Source: Leuconostoc lactis (GTDB taxonomy: Bacteria > Bacillota > Bacilli > Lactobacillales > Lactobacillaceae). Taken from it: DNA of 64,000 nt. Shown one piece after another: positions 54,217 through 64,000 of the stretch; the stretch's first letter is position 1; the number at the start of each line of letters is the position of its first letter. The translations under genes were made by a program, and so were the position numbers. Below the pieces are notes generated by a model, which ran no database searches, was not told the DNA's origin, and saw only the letters and a list, made by a program, of their open reading frames with translations. The stretch lies in the NCBI RefSeq assembly GCF_007954625.1, contig NZ_CP042423.1:12279-76278 (forward strand), written 5' to 3'.

Positions 54217-54413
54217 TTAGTATCTTTTAAGAAGTAGTCTGATAAAAGCTAACGAAACCATCATGAGACTAGTGTTGAGCTTACGCTCACAGTTACGCCA
54301 TAAACGGTGATAATTTCCCAACCAACTAAATGAACGTTCAATGAGCCACCGTTGGGGGGATAACCGAAAATTGGTGTAACTCATTTCTTTTAACGACGAT
54401 TACCTTGGCTGAC
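54217..54413 (-). pseudogene. IS5-family transposase 3' remnant, copy
   Basis: As at 3104-3300 (RWLIERSFSWLG motif). Confidence 0.75.
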
Positions 54414-54451
54414 GTTAAACTGCTAATCTCATTAGCAAAATTTTTTATAGG

Positions 54452-55042
54452 TTAACCAAAATCAATTTGATCTAACATCGTTTCACGACTAGCTTGGTCT
54501 AACCCAAGATAAGTCAGTGTCATGGCTTCACTTGAGTGATTCAATAAATGCATGACTAAGCCAATGTTGTAGTTTGATTGTGTATAGACGCGATAAGCAC
54601 CTGTTTTACGCATAGTGTGCGTGCCTAAATAGTTGATACCTAGTAGATCACCAACACGCGCCATCACTTTATAAAACTGTTTCTCGGTGATATGGCGATC
54701 ATGATGGGCTGTCGAGGGGAATAACCACTCAGAATTGATATTTTCTTGGACCAGCCAATCATGATATTGCAACAAGTCTTGCTGAACAGGCTTTAAATAT
54801 AACGTGTTTGCTTTGCCAGTCTTTTTATCATGAATAAAGGCTGTATTTTTGACAGAGCCGTCTGGATTATAGACATCTGCTTTTTTCAATGTCATGACAT
54901 CACTCACACGTAGTAGCGTGGCCTTACCAACTTGAAAAACTGTGTAATTTCGGCGACCAGCACGGAAGCTATCGAGAAGTGTATCTTGTACCATCTTTAA
55001 AACGTTGGAGTCTTTGATGGGTAGGACAATTTGTTGCGCCAT
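54452..55042 (-). CDS. Small tyrosine recombinase, copy
   Basis: Same as 3339-3929. The upstream hairpin is at 55165-55209 and the candidate core site at 55223-55249. Confidence 0.88.
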   Translation of the reverse strand: MAQQIVLPIKDSNVLKMVQDTLLDSFRAGRRNYTVFQVGKATLLRVSDVMTLKKADVYNPDGSVKNTAFIHDKKTGKANTLYLKPVQQDLLQYHDWLVQENINSEWLFPSTAHHDRHITEKQFYKVMARVGDLLGINYLGTHTMRKTGAYRVYTQSNYNIGLVMHLLNHSSEAMTLTYLGLDQASRETMLDQIDFG

Positions 55043-55269
55043 GATTTATATATACCTTTCTGAAATTAAATAATTAAATAAATAATTAATTAAATTGTTT
55101 ATTTATTGATGACCAGGACCGTATTTCTAAACTTCTTTTACGGTTTATTATATCACTTAACAAAAAAACAGCCCCCATTATCTAATCACTAGATAATGGG
55201 GGCTGTTTTAATAGTATTCTTTAGGGGTTATTATATAATTATGGTCCCTGTTTACATTTTTTAAGATAA

Positions 55270-55539
55270 TTTATCCATCATTTTTTCATAGCTATCGACT
55301 ACATCATAGGTCACCTCGCTATTGAAAATGAAGATTTTAAACTCCGTCAATCAAAGTATTACGAAAACTCTAAAAAACGAAAAGAACGTTCTCGTCGATT
55401 AATACAAAAAGGCGCCTTGCTTGAAAAGTATTTTGAGTGTGAACATTTAAGCATTGAAGACACGGAAAGTTTTTCTAAAATGTTTGCCCATGTTGTCAAT
55501 GAACAAAAACCTGAAAAATGGAAAAAAGAGAACGACTAA
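55270..55539 (+). pseudogene. Start-less mobilization-like fragment, copy
   Basis: As at 4157-4426. Confidence 0.4.
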
Positions 55540-55577
55540 TTTTGTCGTTCTCTTTTGCTTATTTTTAGGGATTTTTA

Positions 55578-56168
55578 TTATTTAAAAAAATTTGCAATAA
55601 ATATAGCCATTAAACAAATCAACAGTGTAAGACCTGCATAGCCTAAAACAATAATCCCTTTTTCAATCCGTGTTCTTCTAGCGTCTCTTTTTTTTCTTAA
55701 AACTTCTACATCCTTATTTTGTGAAAATGCTAAAATCTCCTTATAAGTTTTCAAGTCATTATTCCTTTTGAATTTTTCTAAAACAAAAGAACTCCATAAC
55801 GCAGGTAAAAATAAAGTAACTGGAACTATCCATATAAACTTTGATTCTGGTAATGCTACTACTAAACCAATAGATAGACTGGCTAATATTGTTGAACAAA
55901 TCATTATTAAAGAATAAATATCAGCTCGTTTAGTAGCTTTGTTATTACTAATCTTCATCTTCATTTCCTCCAAATCTTCTCGAATTAATTCATCTAAAGA
56001 AACATTAAATAGAATAGACAACGAAACAATGATTTGTATGTCTGGATATGTTTTGTTATTTTCCCAATTAGATACGGTTTGACGTGAAACAAAAATCTTG
56101 TCCGCCAATTGTTCTTGGGAAAGATTATAAATTTTTCGATACTCTCTTATCCGTTTACCTATGTCCAT
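55578..56168 (-). CDS. Xre-type HTH protein with membrane segments, copy
   Basis: Same 196-residue protein as 4465-5055. Confidence 0.8.
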   Translation of the reverse strand: MDIGKRIREYRKIYNLSQEQLADKIFVSRQTVSNWENNKTYPDIQIIVSLSILFNVSLDELIREDLEEMKMKISNNKATKRADIYSLIMICSTILASLSIGLVVALPESKFIWIVPVTLFLPALWSSFVLEKFKRNNDLKTYKEILAFSQNKDVEVLRKKRDARRTRIEKGIIVLGYAGLTLLICLMAIFIANFFK

Positions 56169-56281
56169 AATGTCTCCTTTCATGAATCTAGCATATCAAG
56201 AAGATTGAATTCATTCAGCCTAACGTCTTTTGAAATAAAAATAAAAATAATTTGTCAAAGCTTTTTTACACCTTATGAACA

Positions 56282-56554
56282 TCAGCGCCGTACGGTCCCA
56301 ACACCACCCGCACCCGCCAACATGAGTTGCGCATCATACGGCGTTTTATTCTTCGTTAGTTCCAACTTCACTTGTTCAAACTCATTATCAGATAACGGGG
56401 TATCTTCTAGTCGTTTACGATTGTTGGCATTCAGAATATCTCGCCAATGATCATATAACCGATTGACCGTTACACCAGAATAATCTGTGAGATAGTCCCA
56501 ACCCTCACTCTTTAACTTCTCAATTACAGCTTGTTCAAATTTATCTTCCGCCAT
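56282..56554 (-). pseudogene. hsdR: hsdR N-terminal fragment, copy
   Basis: As at 5169-5441. Confidence 0.7.
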
Positions 56555-56585
56555 TTAACTAGTCTTCTTTTCTTTTTAGTTGTAA

Positions 56586-57152
56586 CTATTTACCAAAATG
56601 CCACCACTTTTTAGGTTTAGGCTGTGACTCCACAGTGTTAGTTTCTGGTTCAGGTTGTTTGTCTGACGTCACTTCTTTTTCACCATCATCATGCGGTGCC
56701 ATCGTTAAGGCTTTCAAGTCCTTGATTTCTGCTTTGTATTCCTCTAGCAGCTTTTTGTCTTGCAAAGCTAACCGTTGTTGCTGGTCTAGTAAGTTTTGCA
56801 TTTGAGCTATTTGCGAATCTTTATTTTCTAGTTGCTTATCCTTAACTGCTAATTGTTTATCTCTATTTTTCTTAACTTCATCAAGTTCACTAATTAAATA
56901 GTTGTGGATATCCCACTTTGTCTCTTTGTCTGTTTGTTTGTCATTTGTCTGTTTATTTGTCTTGATTTTGTTTGTCTGTTTGTCGACCTTCGACCTTATA
57001 AAATGCTGTTCTTCTAAAGATAAAACAACTATACCTTTGTCGTTTGTTTGCCTTGTTTTGTTTGTCAGCGACTTTATATGATATTGTATTGCCTGTTTTG
57101 AAACACCTAACTCCTCAGCGAGTTCTCGAATTGTTTTTAAATTTTCACTCAT
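56586..57152 (-). CDS. DUF536-type protein, copy
   Basis: Same as 5473-6039, intact, overlapping rep by 8 bases. Confidence 0.85.
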   Translation of the reverse strand: MSENLKTIRELAEELGVSKQAIQYHIKSLTNKTRQTNDKGIVVLSLEEQHFIRSKVDKQTNKIKTNKQTNDKQTDKETKWDIHNYLISELDEVKKNRDKQLAVKDKQLENKDSQIAQMQNLLDQQQRLALQDKKLLEEYKAEIKDLKALTMAPHDDGEKEVTSDKQPEPETNTVESQPKPKKWWHFGK

Positions 57153-58299
57153 GATCTATATCCTGCCTTTTAACGATTGGTAGATACTGTTCAATCGATT
57201 TTTTAAGATACTTAGCAATATTCTTTTTCGAATAGTCATCTTGTTTATCTCTGATATAGGCTAAGTGTTCTTTCACGCCCTTTAAACCACGTAATTCTTT
57301 TAATTCGTCATAAAGTGGATATACATTTTTCTGTAACCCTGACAAAATAGTCGTATCCGTTAAATCAATATATGACAATAAAAACTGCTCCATAAGTAAC
57401 TTTGTGTAGGGACTTTTTATTGCCTTAACAGTCAACATATCTTCTGTTTCTTCTTGACGAATCTTGCCCTCGATATAAACGGGATCATCCTGTTTATAAC
57501 TACTATCAGCCGCAACTTGTTTTTTAGTAATGTGAAAGACAATGCTATCAATGCTGCGTCCTTTTTTAACTTTCTCGTGCGTCACGTTAAAAGTTGTATG
57601 AGCATTGATTTCTTTTAAAGAGTTTTTCAAGATATAGCTCTCAAACCTATCAAACCTCTGGTACTCATTAACAGTATCAGTCATTTCTCGCAACTCTCGA
57701 ATGCCGATTTTGGGATTACGATAGCTTTCTACTTGTTCTTTTCGTCGTCCACCTTTAACGCTGTAGTGATCATATTGGTTGTAATTCATTGATAACCAGC
57801 GATACAAAATAATTGCATACTTACTATTCAATTCTGCAATATCTGACAAGGCATGTTGGGTGAAATTGGTTTTGAGCTTGATTAAGTAAGGCATGATTTC
57901 ACGATGAAATTCAATTTTTACTTCGTCACTATAATCCGTCCATTCCACATAAGGGATTGGCACAATACTAACAAACTTAAACCCTTTATCTTGTTCTTTT
58001 TTAATCTGAAAAAAAGCTTGTTTCTGCATTTTTTCAATCGCTTGTTTAAAGCGACTGTTCTTATCATTATCATTGACTTTAAAAAAAGCAAACATTTCTT
58101 GCTTTGATAAATACACTGTTTGATCTTGAGGTGGATTGTCGGTATCAATTAAAGACACCGCTAGTTCAAACATTTTGAGGGGTGTTTTATCCATCTTGGC
58201 AATGGATGTGATTAAACTATTATGTTCGACGACTTTTCGTTTTGATAACTCATTCAAGGTGTGTACCTGCCTTGTCTTTGATTCTGGTATAATTGACAT
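57145..58299 (-). CDS. repB: RepB initiator, copy
   Basis: Same intact 384-residue protein as 6032-7186, in contrast to the frameshifted copy at 45125-46276. Confidence 0.92.
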   Translation of the reverse strand: MSIIPESKTRQVHTLNELSKRKVVEHNSLITSIAKMDKTPLKMFELAVSLIDTDNPPQDQTVYLSKQEMFAFFKVNDNDKNSRFKQAIEKMQKQAFFQIKKEQDKGFKFVSIVPIPYVEWTDYSDEVKIEFHREIMPYLIKLKTNFTQHALSDIAELNSKYAIILYRWLSMNYNQYDHYSVKGGRRKEQVESYRNPKIGIRELREMTDTVNEYQRFDRFESYILKNSLKEINAHTTFNVTHEKVKKGRSIDSIVFHITKKQVAADSSYKQDDPVYIEGKIRQEETEDMLTVKAIKSPYTKLLMEQFLLSYIDLTDTTILSGLQKNVYPLYDELKELRGLKGVKEHLAYIRDKQDDYSKKNIAKYLKKSIEQYLPIVKRQDIDHE

Positions 58300-58412
58300 A
58301 TAAATACGCTCCTTTGGGCGTGTTGTTGGATAAGCATAAAGAAAAACTTTTAGACGGGAATTTCTTTATGCTTTTATTGTATCACCATGTACCACAATTT
58401 ATTTTTATCTTT

Positions 58413-58488
58413 GTGGGGTATACACAGTTTTTTTGTGGGGTATACACAGTTTTTTTGTGGGGTATACACAGTTTTTTTGTGGGGTATT
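58413..58488. other. Iterons, set A, copy
   Basis: As at 7300-7375. Confidence 0.9.
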
Positions 58489-58799
58489 ATCCTGTTAAAC
58501 CTTGATAATACTGACTTTATAACTGCGCAAAAGAACAAAAGATTAAAATATAAAAGATAAACTTATAATAGGCTTCGCCTTTTTACTGAATTAATAAAAA
58601 CAAAACAAAAAGAACACCGTTGTACATAATGTTTGTCCAGAGTGTTCTTTTTGTTTGGAATTATTTTAAATGACGGATTACTGGTCATCTATCATAATTG
58701 CCACTTATTACGCCAATAGAGACGTTTTAATTCGTTCAATGATTATTTCTACGTCACATGGCTAAAAACGTTTAGAACGGCAAATAAGCCGGTTTAGCG

Positions 58800-60035
58800 T
58801 TAGAGACTTGGTCCTTTAAAAAGATCACGCGTTAATTCAATGATTCGATTAATCAATGCTTTAACTTGTTCGATACCGCGATCTAATCTACTAGGCGCTA
58901 TTTTGGTGTCTGGATCTGCTCTAGCTGTCGTCAGTGTTTTTAACCATGACTGGGCTACTTTTTTATTTTTTGTAAGTTCTTCATGATCTAGCTTATAAAG
59001 GACATACCGAGCCTCCACATCCGTATGGGCTATCTTGTCGACACCATAATCATTTTTAAGCATGTCTCGCATGGCATAATCCAGCTGTTGCTGTTTTCGC
59101 TGTCGCTTCTGAAGCGCTTGATGCGTTTCTTTCAGGTTTTGATAGTCTGCTTGGACGTCTCCTAATTGCGCTTTGACTTGGCCTAATGTTTGCTTGAGTT
59201 CTTCCGTCTCATGCTGGCTTTGTAAGGTGGATTTCTTCATCGTGGCTAACACGTTTTTAAAGCGATCTAAGTCATCTGGCTTCAGCACCGTCTTACCAAA
59301 GAGGTTTTTAGATAAGGCTTGTTTAAACGCATCAATTTGTTTTTCGGCTAAGTCAACTTCCGTTAAGGCTTGATCCGTGATTTTAAGTACGGCCTGTTTA
59401 GCCCTAATATTGTCTTCAACGTCAGCTAGTTCGTTTTTTAAGGCGTTAAACTGATCATTGTATTTTTTGATTTCAGCGACATTCTCAAATGGTAAGGTTT
59501 TGTTATTTAAAATCCCTTGTTCATAAAAGGGCAGCACCTTTTTTAAATGTTGATCTAAATCATCATGAAAGGTTTGTAAATCATGGCGTGTGAGTACTTC
59601 TTTAGCGGATACTTTATAACGTGACTTTTTATCATCAAAAACGACGGGGACAAAGGCATAGTGCAAGTGAGGGGTTGTCTCGTCATAATGCACCACAGCG
59701 GCCACGGCATTTTCTTGACCATAACGTGCATTAAGAAAATTGGTGGTTGCTTCAAAAAAGGCGCTCTGTTGCTCGTAGGGGGCTTCTGTGAGTTCTTCAG
59801 GTAAAGTGACTATCCACGTCGCTAACGCCTTCACATCGTCTCTTTTCATGCAATAAACGTTATTTAAACGCGCATTGAAGCGTGAAAGCATATCAGAACC
59901 ATCCGCCATGAGATCTTGATTCAGATAGGATTTCGACCCATCAATTTCTTTGTTCGTGTGATGGTCGGTTTTACGTTCAAAGTGAACCGCTAAACCAGGG
60001 ACTGCGCCACGGGTATTTTTCTTTAAATGCGCCAT
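58800..60035 (-). CDS. mob: MobV-family relaxase, copy
   Basis: Same as 7687-8922; the oriT equivalent lies at 60063-60203 and the truncated divergent small gene at 60266-60339. Confidence 0.92.
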   Translation of the reverse strand: MAHLKKNTRGAVPGLAVHFERKTDHHTNKEIDGSKSYLNQDLMADGSDMLSRFNARLNNVYCMKRDDVKALATWIVTLPEELTEAPYEQQSAFFEATTNFLNARYGQENAVAAVVHYDETTPHLHYAFVPVVFDDKKSRYKVSAKEVLTRHDLQTFHDDLDQHLKKVLPFYEQGILNNKTLPFENVAEIKKYNDQFNALKNELADVEDNIRAKQAVLKITDQALTEVDLAEKQIDAFKQALSKNLFGKTVLKPDDLDRFKNVLATMKKSTLQSQHETEELKQTLGQVKAQLGDVQADYQNLKETHQALQKRQRKQQQLDYAMRDMLKNDYGVDKIAHTDVEARYVLYKLDHEELTKNKKVAQSWLKTLTTARADPDTKIAPSRLDRGIEQVKALINRIIELTRDLFKGPSL

Positions 60036-60457
60036 CAAAAATGCCTCCTCAAAAAGGGTTTTCCAAGACCAGTATAACACCGTTAAAAATCTGGTATAGC
60101 CTGTTATACCAAAATAATATTTTGGACAGGCTCTGCGAGGCACGTCATCGACAAGCGATGACAGTAGCGTTTCCCCTTCCTACTGGGGAAACTGCTATTT
60201 TTTAGCGCCTATTATCCGGCTAGAAAAACCTCCGGCGGGTCACGCCGTGACGGGGCAATTTATCATTGCAGGATCACCTTCAGTGAGAGCATTTCATGCA
60301 GAACGCTACCCGCGTGGGCAAGCTGATGTCAGCTTAACCACATAAAAATAAGTTGAGATAGTATTGGTGTCTATCTCAACTTATTTTGAATGCTAATATA
60401 ATTCTCCATCGTATTAATTTAAGTCTCAAAGGATTACCAATATTCCCTGTAAGCCAA

Positions 60458-60871
60458 CTACACGCTTTTTTTTGGTAGCAATTTTAATAAATCAACGCTG
60501 GTATGGATGATAACCAAGATTGTCAGAATGATATAAAAAGAATTATCTGAGGTGAGCTTGTTTTCAACCATCATATAAATTAATAACATGACGGCGCACA
60601 ATAAGAAAATAATATTAAGGATAGCATCCGCGATACCTGATACTTTCTTTTCAAGTAATATGTCTTTATAATTTTTATCTTCTCTAATCAGCTCGTCCAA
60701 TGAAATACTGTATAAATCTGAAATCATAATAATGTTAGAGATATCCGGATAACTTTTCCCACGTTCCCAATTAGATACTGCTTGATACGATACGTGTAAA
60801 CTTTTAGCCATATCTTCTTGTGACAGTTTTTTGTTTTCACGAATGATTTTTATTTTTTCACCTATTTGCAT
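60458..60871 (-). CDS. Xre-type HTH membrane protein, copy
   Basis: Same as 9345-9758. Confidence 0.78.
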   Translation of the reverse strand: MQIGEKIKIIRENKKLSQEDMAKSLHVSYQAVSNWERGKSYPDISNIIMISDLYSISLDELIREDKNYKDILLEKKVSGIADAILNIIFLLCAVMLLIYMMVENKLTSDNSFYIILTILVIIHTSVDLLKLLPKKSV

Positions 60872-61021
60872 ATGCCAAATTCCCACCATTTATAGTCTTT
60901 AATACAGAGCATAGCAAAGTTCAGGTTGATAAGTCACTAAAGTATTGCTTGAGTCTAATGATCTATGCTTTTTAGCTATAAAACATTAGCTATAACTACA
61001 ACTGTAGTTATAGCTAATGAG

Positions 61022-61143
61022 TTTAACCAAAATCAATTTGATTCAACATAGTCTCACGGCTGGCTTGATCTAAGCCAAGGTAAGTTAACGTCATAGCTTC
61101 ACTAGAATGATTCAGTAAGTGCATGACTAAGCCAATATTATAA
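61022..61143 (-). pseudogene. Recombinase 3'-end fragment, copy
   Basis: As at 9909-10030. Confidence 0.7.
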
Positions 61144-61175
61144 TATTTTTACTTATTTAGAACTATTTCATAAAC

Positions 61176-61189
61176 TTGATGGACGTCAA
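61176..61189. promoter_or_regulatory. Fnr-type box upstream of ATPase, copy
   Basis: As at 10063-10076; the 7-1-7 dyad is at 61217-61231. Confidence 0.65.
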
Positions 61190-61248
61190 GTTTATATCTC
61201 CCAAAAGTTAATACACTTTAGTTGAACTAAAATTAAGGGAGAAATCAT

Positions 61249-63101
61249 ATGCAACATAATATTCTTAAACATAAAAATAAAATTACTAGTATCAGTGGCT
61301 TACTCATTGCTTTAGGACTAATCGCACACTTTATTTTTGCCAATACAACAATTTCTAATAGTGCTTTTATTATAGCTTCGATATTAGGCGTTACCCCCAT
61401 TTCTTTACAGGCTTATCAGGCTATGAAAGTAAAAGTAGTAAGTATTGATGTTTTAGTAACGATAGCGGTCATTGGTGCTCTCTTTATTCAAAATTATGAA
61501 GAATCAGCAATTGTTACTTTTTTATTTTTATTTGGATCATATTTAGAACAACGAACACTTAACCAAACACGATCAGCTATTAAAGAGTTGACGGAAATGG
61601 CTCCAGAAACTGCTTTTAAGCAATTGACAGGGGGACAATTTGCAGAAGTAGATATTGATGAAGTAGAAGAAGGGGACATTCTCCTAGTAAAGACTGGTGC
61701 CAAGATTCCCGTAGATGGTAGGGTAACCACTGGAAAAGGATATGTAAATGAGGCTAATATCACAGGTGAATCTTTACCTTTAAAGAAAGAAAAAGACGAT
61801 GAAGTATTTGCCGGTACTATTATGGACAACGGTACTATTCAAATAGTGGCTGATAGAGTAGGGGAAGATTCTACATTTGGAAAAATTATTGAGTTGGTAG
61901 AAGAAGCACAGGATTCTAAATCAGAAGCAGAACGATTCATTGACCAGTTTTCTCGCTGGTATACACCTGCAGTACTTACAATTGGGCTGTTGGTTTGGGT
62001 ATTAACCAAAGATACAGAACTTGCGATTACCGTATTAGTACTTGGTTGCCCAGGAGCCTTGGTAATTGGTGTACCTGTGTCAAATGTTGCGGGGGATAGG
62101 AAATGGCGCAAAAAATGGTGTTTTATTTAAAGGTTCTGAAGTGATTAGTCATTTTGCCAATGCAGATACAGTGTTATTCGATAAAACAGGTACCTTAACT
62201 GAAGGAAAGCCTGAAGTGAGCGATATTATTTATTATGGAAATAATCAGGAGGAGGATTTATCTCTATTGCTTTCAGTTGAAAGTGAGTCTGATCATCCAT
62301 TAGCTGTCGCTATTGTAAATAAATTAGCACAATATAAAGTAAGGCCTATAGAAAATACACAGGTTGTAAAAGGTGGGGGGCGTAATTGCTCACGTAGATG
62401 GGCACGTTGTTTCAGTAGGAAATAAAACCTTAATGAAACAAGAAAGTATACCGCTATCTGATGATGTTCTTAAAAAATTGAATTATTTAGAAAGAACCGG
62501 TAATTCAATTGTATTAACGGCAGTTGATCATAAGTTAATCATGTTAATGGGTATCCGCGACAAAGTTCGACCAGGTGTTAAGCAGGACTTACAAAAATTA
62601 AAATCACTTGGTATTAAAAATCTCATTGTATTATCAGGTGATAACCAAGGTACAGTTAATTCAGTTAAAAAGGAACTAGGTTTAACCGAAGCCCATGGTG
62701 ATATGCTACCAGAGGACAAACAAGCATTTCTAAAAAGACGACAGGACTCAGGTGAAATAGTTGTTTTTATCGGTGACGGCGTTAATGACAGTCCCTCTCT
62801 GGCTACTGCAGAGGTAGGTATAGCTATGGGGAATGGAACAGATGTCGCAATTGAAAGTTCAGATATTGTTTTAATGAATTCTAACTTTAACCGCCTTCCT
62901 CATGCTTTAGGCCTAGCAAAAGTAACATATGCGAATATGCGACAAAATATTCTAATTGCTGTTGGCGTCGTGATAATACTATTGGTTAGTTTAATATTTA
63001 GTGAATGGATGTCTATGTCAATTGGGATGTTGATTCATGAGGCCAGTATTTTAGTAGTTATTTTAAATGCAATGAGATTAAGAGGTTATCAATTAAGATA
63101 A
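61249..63101 (+). pseudogene. P1B-type metal ATPase, copy
   Basis: Carries the same two frame-breaking G runs as the 10136 copy, as expected of the terminal repeat. Confidence 0.85.
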
Positions 63102-63115
63102 TTGATCTATATCAA
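63102..63115. promoter_or_regulatory. Perfect Fnr-type box, copy
   Basis: As at 11989-12002. Confidence 0.75.
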
Positions 63116-63164
63116 GTATCTTAAAAAGAATGGCCTATATAATTCATTTAAAGGAGTGATAGAT

Positions 63165-63401
63165 ATGACTAAAGCAACATTAAAATTAGAAACATTAACT
63201 TGTCCATCATGTTTACAAAAAATCGAACGTGGTTTAAAACAGACTGCTGGTGTAAAAAAAGATTCTGTAAAAGTACTTTTCAATGCGAGTAAGGTAAAAG
63301 TGGATTTTGATGAAAATCAGGTCAATTTGAATACAATTGAAAAAGCAATTGAAGACTTAGGATACCCAGTAATTAGTTCAAAAGTAAAGGAAGGTGCATA
63401 A
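63165..63401 (+). CDS. HMA-domain metal-binding protein, copy
   Basis: Same as 12052-12288. Confidence 0.85.
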   Translation: MTKATLKLETLTCPSCLQKIERGLKQTAGVKKDSVKVLFNASKVKVDFDENQVNLNTIEKAIEDLGYPVISSKVKEGA

Positions 63402-63402
63402 A

Positions 63403-63953
63403 ATGACAACGGTAAATGAAAGGCAAGAAAAATTAGCTGCCGAACAAGCATATAAAGAACACATTCATCATACTAAGATTAATTCTGCAGCTGTTACAGA
63501 TCATATACTTGCTAATATTCATACATTACATGTAAAATTGCATCAATATCATTGGTATGTAAAAGGTAAAAATTTCTATGCATTGCATAATGTTTTGAAA
63601 ATTTATATAACGAAAATGAGGCATGGTTTGATAAAATTGCAGAACGTTTACTAGCTTCAGGATTTAAGCCAGCATCAACAACTACTGAATTCCAAGAATT
63701 TACAACGATTTCTGAAGATTCTTCGGAAAAATATTACACTGCTGATGAGATGGTCCTACAGATAGTAGAAGATTTTAGATCTAATCGTGAATTTACTATT
63801 CGTGCAATTCGCTTAGCACAGGAAGAAGAAAATGATGCTTTGGAAGATTCACTAATTAGTTATAAAGCTTATTTAGACGTAAATATTTGGCAACTTCAAG
63901 CATTTATTAATAAGGATGCCTTAGAAGACGATGACTATATAGATAACGATTAA
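63403..63953 (+). pseudogene. dps: dps with single-base deletion, copy
   Basis: Shares the missing T of the 12290-12840 copy. Confidence 0.8.
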
Positions 63954-63968
63954 TTAGGAGAAAACGGT

Positions 63969-64000
63969 ATGGCATACCATAATCATCATAGTCATGTAGA
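63969..64000 (+). CDS. 5' end of crp-like gene, cut by window edge
   Basis: The first ten codons (MAYHNHHSHV) and two further bases are visible. Whether it continues as the intact regulator (as at 51951) or as the broken fusion (as at 12856) cannot be told. Confidence 0.6.
   Translation, partial: MAYHNHHSHV

Larger units (their letters stand above)
51114..64000. repeat. Direct terminal repeat, copy 2
   Basis: Same sequence as 1-12887 at offset 51113. The window ends at exactly the base (12887 equivalent) where the second crp copy diverges, so nothing shows which continuation follows. Confidence 0.95.

Noticed and set aside
1..64000. tRNA or rRNA genes
   Set aside because: No rRNA-like conserved segments or tRNA-like folds with a TTCGA-type loop were noticed on either strand; a dedicated tRNA scan was not possible.

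Overview
The window is plasmid DNA from a low-GC lactic acid bacterium, most likely Lactobacillaceae. The evidence is two iteron-type RepB replicons with rep-linked DUF536 genes, MobV relaxases, strong AAAGGAG ribosome sites, cre/CcpA-type boxes, and Lactobacillus-like accessory genes. No rRNA, tRNA or chromosomal housekeeping genes were seen, and the species cannot be fixed from sequence alone.

Layout. 1-12020 is a complete 12.02-kb circle-like unit: metal-binding HMA protein, Dps, Crp/Fnr regulator, CorA, a small tyrosine recombinase, an Xre protein, an hsdR fragment, DUF536, RepB with iterons, MobV with oriT, a second Xre protein, and a P1B-type metal ATPase. The sequence then re-enters position 1 (12021-12887 repeats 1-869). 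At 12888 it switches to a stress/sugar cargo (12888-23100): SDR, small membrane proteins, GlsB, AmaP, DUF2273, Asp23, aldo/keto reductase, MFS sugar porter, pyruvyl transferase, multicopper oxidase. Next comes a second, oppositely oriented backbone (23248-27181: MobV, distinct iterons, RepB, DUF536), then a defence block (type III Mod/Res and a PHP-ATPase resembling Ppl/TrlF, 27174-34726), then a hydroxyacyl-CoA dehydrogenase/oleate hydratase operon (35318-38029) and a truncated IS3 element.

38756-45130 is an error-rich reverse-complement copy of about 33028-27174. It runs through a blended DUF536 sequence into another copy of the 12-kb unit (45125-51113). 51114-64000 is identical to 1-12887, including presumptive indel errors. 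The window therefore has a 51113-bp period and reads like an over-run circular assembly, or a cointegrate/chimera of a 12-kb plasmid and a larger plasmid sharing rep-mob homology. Many broken genes here differ between copies only by homopolymer length and are probably sequencing errors.

How the genes work together. The ATPase, HMA and Dps genes look like a metal-handling/oxidative-protection regulon. TTGAT-N4-ATCAA boxes sit near -41 of both promoters, and the module encodes an Fnr-family regulator with the matching ExxSR recognition helix. The AmaP/Asp23 cluster and the fatty-acid hydratase operon each have a -35 element inside a cre-like site, suggesting carbon-catabolite control. The restriction-modification genes and the PHP-ATPase form a defence block directly behind the rep operon; the other backbone carries an hsdR remnant in the same place.
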